NCBI GenBank assembly: GCA_015069695.1
Contig: JADCRZ010000038.1
Span: 1-57,671, forward strand
Length of the DNA stretch: 57,671 nt
Reading direction: 5' to 3'
Source: Williamsia sp.
Lineage (GTDB): Bacteria > Bacteroidota > Bacteroidia > Chitinophagales > Chitinophagaceae
Of this stretch, positions 50,693 through 57,671 are shown in pieces. The translations under genes and the position numbers were made by a program. Numbering within the stretch: position 1 is the stretch's first letter; each line of letters starts with the position of its first letter. The notes beneath the pieces are model-generated. The model saw only the letters and a list, made by a program, of their open reading frames with translations, did not search any database and was not told where the DNA came from.

Positions 50693-51145
50693 CTATGGCT
50701 GCTTTTTGCACCATCACATCATCGCATGCATTCAGAGAATAATGGATCTTTTCAGCACGCGGGGTGCTGCATTTTTGCATCAAACTAAAACACGCTTATG
50801 TTCTGCCATGTGCGAGAGAAACATATCCGGTCTGTGAACCTTGTTCCAAGACGAACAGTGATGTAGAGTCGTATGTTTCAGCAAACAAATTGTGAAGCAG
50901 CTAAAGGAACAAATCCGGGAGTAACATTAAATTAGAATCGGGATGATATGCCTGCTGACAACGTATATGATAGAAGGGACGGATCAACATAAATGTAGGA
51001 TAAAAACAGAGCGACTCCAAATTTTTCTTTTGGCCTGTTACCTGCACCTCTCATACCAAAACACATAAAAAAACAAACTATAATTCACCTCAAAAAGGAA
51101 TTTGTATTTTTACAACACACCTCCTTCCCATTTGACGGGCCGTGC
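50693..51145. other. Intergenic region upstream of pbpC
   Basis: About 450 AT-rich bases without a convincing open frame. The pbpC promoter should be in the last ~60 bases; TATTTTTA near 51103 is a possible weak -7 box. No repeat or hairpin stood out. Confidence 0.4.
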
Positions 51146-53458
51146 ATGAAAACAAAAGCTAAACTTGTCTCATTTCTTAAAAAATTATTGTTTACAGCAG
51201 CAGGTTGCGTACTGCTGTTCGGACTTCTCAATTTCTTTTTCCCCCTCCCTGACAAGATTGAATATGCGACAATCGTCACCGACAACAGGGGTGAATTGCT
51301 GCATGCCTACCTGACGCCAGACCAGAAATGGCGCATGAAAACAGAACTGGAGGAGATCTCCCCGCTGCTGCGCAAAACAATCATTGAAAAAGAAGACCGG
51401 TATTTTTATTCGCATCCCGGTTTTAATCCGTTCGCCATTGCAAAAGCTTTTGCAAGAAACCTGTTCCGGATGAAACGCGTATCGGGCGCTTCTACCATCA
51501 CCATGCAAGTTGCGCGGGCCCTAGAGCCCAAGAAAAGAAATTATCTCAACAAACTCGCAGAGGTCTTCCGGGCCGTGCAGCTTGAACTCCATTATTCCAA
51601 AGATGAGATCCTCACGCTGTACATGAACCTGCTACCTTACGGCAGCAATATAGAAGGCGTAAAAGCCGCTTCCTGGCTGTATTTTAAAAAATCACCTGAT
51701 CACTTGTCATTGGCAGAAATCACAGCTCTTTCGGTTATCCCTAACCGCCCTTCTTCTCTCGTTATTGGAAAACACAATGAGCTGATTGTACGTGAAAGAA
51801 ACCGCTGGCTCAGAAAATTTGCTGCCGATCAATTATTTACCCAGAAAGAAATCCAGGATGCCCTGCAGGAGCCCTTAATTGCCACCCGGGGCGCTGTTCC
51901 GCAGCTCCTCCCCCACTTATCATATAAACTGAAGAAAAGGGGGCAGCCTGTTATCCGTACCACCATCAATTTGAACACCCAGCTTACGATCGAAAAGCTG
52001 GTAGGCGATTATGTCCGGAGCATCCGTTACCAGGGGATCAAGAATGCAGCTGCGGTGGTGATCAACAACAAAACCGGGCAGGTGGTCGGCTACGTGGGAT
52101 CGGCTGATTTCCGGGATACAACAGATGGCGGGCAGGTAAATGGTGCTGCTGCCATCCGGCAACCAGGCAGCACGCTCAAACCCCTGCTGTACGGGCTTTG
52201 CATCGACGAGGGGCTGATGACCCCCAAGATGGTGCTGACCGATCTACCGGTTGTGTATGACGGTTATGCACCGGAAAACTACGACAGAAAATTTTCCGGG
52301 TATGTTACAATGGAGTACGCGCTCGAGCATTCACTGAATATTCCCGCTGTCAAATCTTTGCGGCAATTGGGAGTGGAGAAGATGGTAGCCCGGCTCGCTT
52401 CCTGCAATTTTGAACAGGTGAAAAAGGATGGATCAAAGCTGGGCCTTTCCATGATCCTGGGGGGATGTGGCGCCAGCCTGGAAGAACTCACAGGCTTGTA
52501 CGCTTTGTTTGCCCACAATGGCACATATATACAACCTGCTTACCTGCTGAGCGAACCCGCTCACAGAAAGGTGCAGGTAATGAGTCCGGCAGCTGCGTAC
52601 ATGATCAATGAAACGCTGTCAAAGCTTAACAGGCCTGATTTTCCGCTCAACTGGCAAAGTACTGAACACATGCCCAAGATCGCCTGGAAGACAGGCACCT
52701 CTTACGGCAAACGGGACGCGTGGAGCATTGGCTATAATAACAATTTTACGGTAGGCATCTGGGTAGGGAATTTCTCGGGTGCAGGTGTGGCCGAGCTGAG
52801 TGGTGCAGGTACGGCAACGCCCCTGCTTTTCAAGATCTTTAATACAATTGATTACGACAGCGACCTGGAATGGTTCCAGCAGCCCGCCGGCTGCAGCATA
52901 CGCACCGTCTGTTCGGAAACCGGCTTGTTGCCTTCGGAGCATTGTACGCGGCTGCAAACAGACTATTTTATCCCCCTGGTTTCATCCAGCAAGCCCTGCA
53001 GCAGGGAGCAGGAAATCCTTGTGTCGGAAGATGAAAAAATTTCTTACTGCCGCAACTGCCAGCCGGAACGGGGGTACAAAAAAAAGCTATATACCATTGT
53101 ATCTCCTGAAATGCAGACTTATTTCGCGGAAAACAGGATTCCCTATCAAAAGATCCCGCCGCACGATCCCGGATGTGATAAGATTTTTAAGGAAGGAGCC
53201 CCAACCATCCTTTTTCCTTCAAAAGACGCCGAATACCTTATCAGCAAAAAGGATCCGGAGCCGCTGCAGCTGGTATGCCAGGCGGGCAGTGATGTCAGCA
53301 AAATTTACTGGTATATCAACAACCGGTTTTACAAAGCAACTCCTGCCGGCACAAAACAGTTTTTCATGCCCGAGGAAGGCCCGGTAAAAATTTCCTGTAC
53401 AGACGACAAGGGCAGAAACAAAGACATCTGGATCAGGGTAAGATGGGTTGATCTATAA
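51146..53458 (+). CDS. pbpC: Penicillin-binding protein 1C
   Basis: A 770-residue bifunctional peptidoglycan synthase. A single N-terminal membrane segment (LLFTAAGCVLLFGLLNFFF) is followed by the GT51 glycosyltransferase domain with the catalytic glutamate in IEKEDRYFYSHPGF, GASTITMQVARAL and LLPYGSNIEGVKAAS. The transpeptidase domain carries the serine in RQPGSTLKPLLYG, SLN in LEHSLNIPAV, and KTG in AWKTGTSYGKRDAWS. A C-terminal domain (about 690-770; DVSKIYWYINNRFYKATP) matches the PBP1C C-terminal domain (BiPBP_C). All active-site residues are present. In many bacteria this gene stands next to an alpha-2-macroglobulin gene; here the pair is 7.7 kb apart with secretion genes between. Confidence 0.95.
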   Translation: MKTKAKLVSFLKKLLFTAAGCVLLFGLLNFFFPLPDKIEYATIVTDNRGELLHAYLTPDQKWRMKTELEEISPLLRKTIIEKEDRYFYSHPGFNPFAIAKAFARNLFRMKRVSGASTITMQVARALEPKKRNYLNKLAEVFRAVQLELHYSKDEILTLYMNLLPYGSNIEGVKAASWLYFKKSPDHLSLAEITALSVIPNRPSSLVIGKHNELIVRERNRWLRKFAADQLFTQKEIQDALQEPLIATRGAVPQLLPHLSYKLKKRGQPVIRTTINLNTQLTIEKLVGDYVRSIRYQGIKNAAAVVINNKTGQVVGYVGSADFRDTTDGGQVNGAAAIRQPGSTLKPLLYGLCIDEGLMTPKMVLTDLPVVYDGYAPENYDRKFSGYVTMEYALEHSLNIPAVKSLRQLGVEKMVARLASCNFEQVKKDGSKLGLSMILGGCGASLEELTGLYALFAHNGTYIQPAYLLSEPAHRKVQVMSPAAAYMINETLSKLNRPDFPLNWQSTEHMPKIAWKTGTSYGKRDAWSIGYNNNFTVGIWVGNFSGAGVAELSGAGTATPLLFKIFNTIDYDSDLEWFQQPAGCSIRTVCSETGLLPSEHCTRLQTDYFIPLVSSSKPCSREQEILVSEDEKISYCRNCQPERGYKKKLYTIVSPEMQTYFAENRIPYQKIPPHDPGCDKIFKEGAPTILFPSKDAEYLISKKDPEPLQLVCQAGSDVSKIYWYINNRFYKATPAGTKQFFMPEEGPVKISCTDDKGRNKDIWIRVRWVDL

Positions 53459-53469
53459 TCGCAGACAGC

Positions 53470-53844
53470 TTATGAGCTTACCCATTGCACAAACACGATG
53501 CACACATGCGATTCATCCACCAGGGCAAATTCTTTGGCGCCCCACTCCCGCACCGTTACTTCCGGCAGGTTGGGATGCAACAGCTCCGGATGACGATCGC
53601 TGATTTCGTTGTAGATGCTTTCAATATCATCCGTCTCGATCCGCAGCTCGGGCCGGTCCCTCATGGCAAAATCAGCATCTTCTACCAGGTAAACCTTTAC
53701 GCCATCGCGCTTCACCACATAAAAAGGCTGCTCACCTTCGATATCGCTGTAAACAATCTCGAACCCCATACCTTCAACAAAAAGATGGAGTCCTACCTGT
53801 ACATCGCTGTAAAAAATATTCGGGATCAGAACTTGTAAACTCAT
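53470..53844 (-). CDS. VOC-superfamily protein
   Basis: A 124-residue protein with the paired beta-alpha-beta-beta-beta layout of the vicinal oxygen chelate (glyoxalase/bleomycin-resistance) superfamily: VLIPNIFYSDVQVGLHLFVE at the N terminus, FEIVYSDIEGEQPFYVVKRDGVKVYLVED, then RPELRIETDDIESIYNEI and a final FALVDESHVCIVFVQW. Canonical metal ligands are not obvious, so it may be a binding protein rather than an enzyme. It is two bases from the GIN-domain gene on the same strand and probably co-transcribed with it. The substrate is unknown. Confidence 0.8.
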   Translation of the reverse strand: MSLQVLIPNIFYSDVQVGLHLFVEGMGFEIVYSDIEGEQPFYVVKRDGVKVYLVEDADFAMRDRPELRIETDDIESIYNEISDRHPELLHPNLPEVTVREWGAKEFALVDESHVCIVFVQWVSS

Positions 53845-53846
53845 GC

Positions 53847-54572
53847 TTAGTCGGTTTTCGATACGCTCCCTGCGCCGCTTACGCGTTGCTGGACTGATTT
53901 TGCATTTCCTTTGTACTTCACGCTGCCGGCACCACTTACCTCGGCATCCAGTTTTACGCTGGCATACACTTCTGCACTGCCGGCGCCTGAAATATCAACC
54001 TTTGTATTTTCAGACAGCAGGTCATAACAACGGGCGCTGCCGGCACCGGTGAGGTCCAGATCAAAATCTTTGGTTTCGCCTTTCAGGTTCACCTTTCCTG
54101 CGCCGCTTACCTTGGCTTCAATTTTCGGTGCATCTATATCCATGCGGATATCACCGGCGCCGCTGGTGCTGAGGCGTAAGTTGCGGTCGTTCTTGATCTT
54201 TGCTTCTGATATAATATCGCAGGCACCGGATACTTCAATTTCTTCGAACCGGGGAGAGGTAACATATATCTTCATATCACTGGACGGATCCAGGTTATAG
54301 CCATTCCTGTTGCGGACAACCAGTCTGCTGCCGGTTTGCTGCAGTTCAATATAGGACAACAGGTTTTGATCACCTTCAATCTCCACCGGCTTGAGATCAC
54401 CCTGAATAACATACACATCTATATTCCCGTGGGCTTCTACTTTGTCAAAATCGGATACCGTGCGTTGTTCCTTGGTAATTTGTCCGTTTCCTTTAACGCG
54501 CTTTCCACCGGAAAACATGCAGGAAGAAAACGCACCTAAAAAGAGCGGTACGAATAGAATGGATTTTCTCAT
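53847..54572 (-). CDS. GIN-domain (DUF2807) lipoprotein
   Basis: A 241-residue lipoprotein from ATG 54572 (MRKSILFVPLFLGAFSSC, lipobox with Cys 18). An upstream ATG at 54590 is less typical. The mature part is the head-GIN/DUF2807 beta-helix found in Bacteroidota: FDKVEAHGNIDVYVIQGD followed by six or more copies of an SGAGD/S-type turn (VSGACDI, TSGAGDIRM, VSGAGKVNL, LTGAGSARC, ISGAGSAEV, VSGAGSVKY). It is likely an outer-membrane or periplasmic structural or adhesive protein; the function is unproven. It is divergent from guaA with 105 bases between starts. Confidence 0.9.
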   Translation of the reverse strand: MRKSILFVPLFLGAFSSCMFSGGKRVKGNGQITKEQRTVSDFDKVEAHGNIDVYVIQGDLKPVEIEGDQNLLSYIELQQTGSRLVVRNRNGYNLDPSSDMKIYVTSPRFEEIEVSGACDIISEAKIKNDRNLRLSTSGAGDIRMDIDAPKIEAKVSGAGKVNLKGETKDFDLDLTGAGSARCYDLLSENTKVDISGAGSAEVYASVKLDAEVSGAGSVKYKGNAKSVQQRVSGAGSVSKTD

Positions 54573-54677
54573 AATGGTTGTTTGGGACAAATTTCATAAA
54601 AAACAAGAACAACGCAAGCTTTTAAAAACCCAAAAGTGGACAGCCAACAGCTTTGCTTTTCTTACCTTCGCAGCGCT

Positions 54678-56201
54678 ATGACCGAGAAAATCCTGATTCT
54701 TGATTTTGGCTCCCAATACACGCAGCTGATTGCCAGAACTGTACGGGAAGCAAACGTTTTTTGCGAGATCGTTCCTTATCATACTGCTTTTGACACCGAG
54801 AACCTGAAAGGCATCATCCTGTCCGGTTCACCGTTTTCCGTGAATGAACCTCAGGCGCCCAACATTGATATAGCTGCCTGGAATCCTGCGGTACCGGTAC
54901 TGGGTATATGCTATGGCGCCCAGCTCACGGCCAAGCTTTTCGGCGGCCGGGTCGAAAAAAGCGACAAGCGGGAGTACGGCCGCGCACAGCTGGACATTGT
55001 AAAAGAAAATGCGCTGCTGGAGCAGGTAGCTGCCTGCTCGCAGGTATGGATGAGCCACAGCGATACCATCAAAGAACTGCCCCAGGGCTTTGAATTGCTT
55101 GGTACCACAGAAAGCATCCCGGTAGCCGCATTTCAAGCCACAGGGCGCCCGCTCTATGGCCTGCAGTTTCACCCGGAAGTCTATCATTCCATAGAAGGAA
55201 AAAAGATCATCAAGAATTTTCTGGTCAATATCTGCGGATGCTCGCTCGACTGGACGCCCGCCCACTTTATCACCGATACCGTTGAATCCCTGAGAAAACG
55301 GATCGGCAAACGAAAAGTGATCATGGCGCTCAGCGGAGGCGTAGACAGTACAGTTGCTGCCACCCTGATCAACAGGGCAGTCGGAGAGCAGCTAGTGGGA
55401 ATTTTTATTGACAATGGCCTGCTGCGCAAAGGCGAATTTGAACAAGTGCTTGATACGTACGAGCGTATAGGCTTGCATGTAAGAGGGATAGATGCAAAAG
55501 ACCTTTTCTACAATGCATTGAAACACCAAACCGACCCGGAAGCAAAACGCAAGGCCATCGGGCGTTCGTTTATCGAAGTGTTTCAGGAAGAAGCAGATAA
55601 GATCACGGATATAGAACTGCTGGGCCAGGGAACCATTTATCCCGATGTGATCGAAAGCACTTCGGTGCACGGACCTTCCGTTACCATCAAATCGCACCAC
55701 AACGTAGGAGGCCTGCCTGAAACCATGAAGATGGAACTGGTAGAACCGTTGCGTCTCCTGTTCAAAGATGAGGTCAGGCGGGTGGGCAGGGAGCTGGGCA
55801 TACCCGATGAACTGCTGGAACGGCATCCTTTTCCGGGGCCCGGACTCGCCATCAGAATATTGGGCGAGGTAGACGCTGAAAAGGTACGGTTATTGCAACA
55901 AGCAGACTACCTGTATATCCAGGCCCTGAAAGACCAGCAACTGTATGCAACCGTTTGGCAGGCTGGTGCCATCTTACTGCCTGTAAAAAGTGTAGGTGTG
56001 ATGGGTGACGAGCGGACCTATGAATTTACTGTTGCATTGCGGGCAGTTACGTCCGTTGATGGGATGACAGCTGATTGGGCCCGATTATCTTATGAATTCC
56101 TGGCAGGAGTTTCTAACCTGATTATAAACAATGTAAAAGGAATCAACCGCGTTGTGTACGACATCAGCAGCAAACCTCCTGCAACCATCGAATGGGAATA
56201 A
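54678..56201 (+). CDS. guaA: GMP synthase (glutamine-hydrolysing)
   Basis: A 507-residue enzyme that converts XMP to GMP with glutamine. The start is ATG 54678 ([20 protein letters not shown]); the longer ORF adds 14 non-conserved residues. The glutaminase domain has the catalytic cysteine in [16 protein letters not shown], and QFHPEVYHS with the histidine and glutamate. The ATP pyrophosphatase domain has [18 protein letters not shown]. The C-terminal dimerisation domain has [17 protein letters not shown] and [13 protein letters not shown]. All catalytic residues are intact. A TACCTTCG box at 54663-54670 would give a leader of only a few bases. The next gene follows by 30 bases. Confidence 0.97.
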   Translation: MTEKILILDFGSQYTQLIARTVREANVFCEIVPYHTAFDTENLKGIILSGSPFSVNEPQAPNIDIAAWNPAVPVLGICYGAQLTAKLFGGRVEKSDKREYGRAQLDIVKENALLEQVAACSQVWMSHSDTIKELPQGFELLGTTESIPVAAFQATGRPLYGLQFHPEVYHSIEGKKIIKNFLVNICGCSLDWTPAHFITDTVESLRKRIGKRKVIMALSGGVDSTVAATLINRAVGEQLVGIFIDNGLLRKGEFEQVLDTYERIGLHVRGIDAKDLFYNALKHQTDPEAKRKAIGRSFIEVFQEEADKITDIELLGQGTIYPDVIESTSVHGPSVTIKSHHNVGGLPETMKMELVEPLRLLFKDEVRRVGRELGIPDELLERHPFPGPGLAIRILGEVDAEKVRLLQQADYLYIQALKDQQLYATVWQAGAILLPVKSVGVMGDERTYEFTVALRAVTSVDGMTADWARLSYEFLAGVSNLIINNVKGINRVVYDISSKPPATIEWE

Positions 56202-56231
56202 CCTCTTTACTTTTATATAGTTGCAGATAAC

Positions 56232-57407
56232 ATGAAAAAATTCATTTTCTCATTTGTATTGCTGGTAATTTTTTCTCCCCTTTTTTCGCAAACCGGTCTG
56301 CCTCTAAAGCATCATAAAATTGCTGTTTTCGTACCTCTTTATCTTGATTCGGCTTTCGACCGATCCAATGAGTATCAGTATGGAAAAACATTTCCTAAAT
56401 TTTTAAACCCCGGGCTGGAGTTTTATGAAGGCATCCAGCTGGCCGCCGATTCGCTGAACAAAACAGCGGCCGCTATCGACATCAGCGTATACGATACCCG
56501 CTCGTCCGCCACTTCAGTATCCAATGTGATCCGCTCAGCTGATTTTGAAGGGGTGGAATTGATCATCGGGCAGGTAACCAAAGATGAACTGACGCAGCTG
56601 GCTGATATTGCCAAGAAAAAAAACATCCTCTTTATCAACTCCAATCTTCCCAATAATTACGGCATTACAGACAACGCCTCCCTGGTCATCCTGAATTCCA
56701 CCTTGCGCACCCATATTATGGCCATCCACAAGTTTCTGCAGAAAACCTATTCTACCACGCCGATTGTAGTATTTACAAAGAAAGGCGATATGGAAGACAG
56801 GCTCCTCAGTTACTTTACAGACATCGAACGCAATTCGGCTTCTGTTTTTTTAAAACCCAAATACGTAACCCTGAATGCAAATTTTACAACCAAACAGTTG
56901 ATCCCTTACCTGGACAGCAACCGGGTAACCATGTGCGTTGCCGGCAGTTTGGATGAACAATTTGCAAAACAGCTGTGCATGAACCTGGCAGTCCTCAACA
57001 AAGATTATCCTGTGCAGGTAATGGGCATGCCTACGTGGGACGGCATCAAGGATTTTGAAAAAAGAGATTATAAAGGGCTGGAGATCTTTTACACCACGCC
57101 TTTCTACAATGCCAAAACCGACAAGGCCAGTACTTCTATCATCAACTACTTTAAAAACAACCTCTATTCCCGCCCTACCGACATGGTATTCCGCGGCTTC
57201 GAATGCCTCATGCGTTTCGCGAAGATGCTCCTCGACAACGGAACCGGCGCCACTACCGCTGCCGTCGGCGAAAAAAAATACCGCGTCTTCTCCGACTTCG
57301 ACATCCAACCCGTCCTCAACAACCAAACCTTCACCCTGGATTATTACGAAAACCGCAAGCTATACTTCGTCAAACTCACAGATGGTACAATAAGAGGCGT
57401 GTACTAG
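56232..57407 (+). CDS. Periplasmic-binding-fold (type 1) protein
   Basis: A 391-residue secreted protein with signal peptide MKKFIFSFVLLVIFSPLFSQ. The mature part has the two-lobed fold of receptor-family ligand-binding proteins: IAVFVPLYLDSAF, LEFYEGIQLAADSLNKTAAA, ELIIGQVTKDELTQLADIA, ILFINSNLPNNYGI, and VQVMGMPTWDGIKDFE. It resembles the ABC-type amino-acid substrate-binding and LysM-associated type 1 binding proteins that often lie after guaA in Bacteroidota, but no LysM domain or transporter genes are seen here. The ligand is unknown. It follows guaA by 30 bases and may be co-transcribed. Confidence 0.82.
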   Translation: MKKFIFSFVLLVIFSPLFSQTGLPLKHHKIAVFVPLYLDSAFDRSNEYQYGKTFPKFLNPGLEFYEGIQLAADSLNKTAAAIDISVYDTRSSATSVSNVIRSADFEGVELIIGQVTKDELTQLADIAKKKNILFINSNLPNNYGITDNASLVILNSTLRTHIMAIHKFLQKTYSTTPIVVFTKKGDMEDRLLSYFTDIERNSASVFLKPKYVTLNANFTTKQLIPYLDSNRVTMCVAGSLDEQFAKQLCMNLAVLNKDYPVQVMGMPTWDGIKDFEKRDYKGLEIFYTTPFYNAKTDKASTSIINYFKNNLYSRPTDMVFRGFECLMRFAKMLLDNGTGATTAAVGEKKYRVFSDFDIQPVLNNQTFTLDYYENRKLYFVKLTDGTIRGVY

Positions 57408-57671
57408 ATTAAGGAGAAGACCTGTTGCATCCTCTTCTACCTTTGCCAGTATTATGAGGTTCCAATGAATGCGTATTAACTTAATCGTATTCCGGGGATT
57501 ATACCAAATTAAATTAGCTGGTATGGCATGCATCGTAGACCCACCCCTACCCCTCCTCGGAGGGGATACGTCTTTGACATTCTATATTCGGGCCTCTCTT
57601 TACATTCTCCATCCTCTCTTTGCGATCACTTTTTTGTCTTGAACCAGGATTACACGGATCCACGGATTATA
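57408..57671. other. Right-end intergenic region with repeats
   Basis: No gene is seen. A 7-bp GC stem with a two-base loop stands at 57550-57565 (CCCCTCC with GGAGGGG). From 57630 the sequence TTTTTTGTCTTGAACC repeats the 16 bases that open the palindromic element at 35918, followed by a similar GATTACACGGAT track that runs off the window. Confidence 0.75.

Noticed and set aside
1-57671. CRISPR array
   Set aside because: No regularly spaced short repeats were seen; the only tandem repeats are the 11-base pair at 17978 and the 690-base coding duplication.

Overview
The window looks like a chromosomal segment of a Bacteroidota bacterium, most like the Chitinophagaceae or a neighbouring family. 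The evidence is a type IX secretion sorting domain on a giant secreted protein, lipoprotein signal peptides of Bacteroidota style, TAnnTTTG-type promoters (clearest before rpsT), futalosine-pathway menaquinone synthesis (mqnE), and gene content typical of that group. The genus cannot be fixed from sequence alone.

Positions 1 to about 18,040 are an accessory island, visibly more AT-rich than the rest. It opens with a conjugation coupling ATPase (TraG-like), followed by a small GIY-YIG-type gene and several fossils: an unidentified broken ORF, a DNA polymerase IV (dinB) gene with three in-frame stops, and an IS1182-like transposase remnant. Next comes an intact eight-gene minus-strand operon (15478 down to 4611): vsr, two DNA cytosine methyltransferases, an HNH endonuclease, a MORC/MutL-like GHKL ATPase, a Z1-domain P-loop ATPase, a DUF4420 PD-(D/E)XK protein and an AIPR protein. 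Most junctions overlap or nearly touch, so the genes are probably co-translated. I read it as a composite restriction/anti-phage system in which a methylation module is linked to an ATPase/nuclease effector module. The island ends with a broken abiEi-type antitoxin gene, a perfect 25-bp palindrome, a fragment resembling a tRNA 3' end, and a tRNA-Arg(ACG) whose 3' end faces the island, as expected for an integrative element.

From 18,046 to the right end the DNA is core-like and richer in GC. It encodes mqnE, a nucleoside transporter, NADH dehydrogenase II, dnaX, aspartate kinase, an LDH2-family dehydrogenase, ssb, mnmA, a lipoprotein, an RsmB-like rRNA methyltransferase, sucA-sucB and rpsT.

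From 36 to 54 kb lies an envelope block: an M14 carboxypeptidase, a bacterial alpha-2-macroglobulin with an intact thioester motif, a 1710-residue secreted protein (M23, vWA, TIG and two C-type-lectin-like modules), a periplasmic propeller-like protein, a decayed secreted hydrolase, and penicillin-binding protein 1C. A GIN-domain lipoprotein, guaA and a periplasmic-binding-fold protein follow.

Several long intergenic palindromes (17.4, 27.1 and 35.9 kb) and a repeat shared between 35.9 kb and the right end are not explained by genes.
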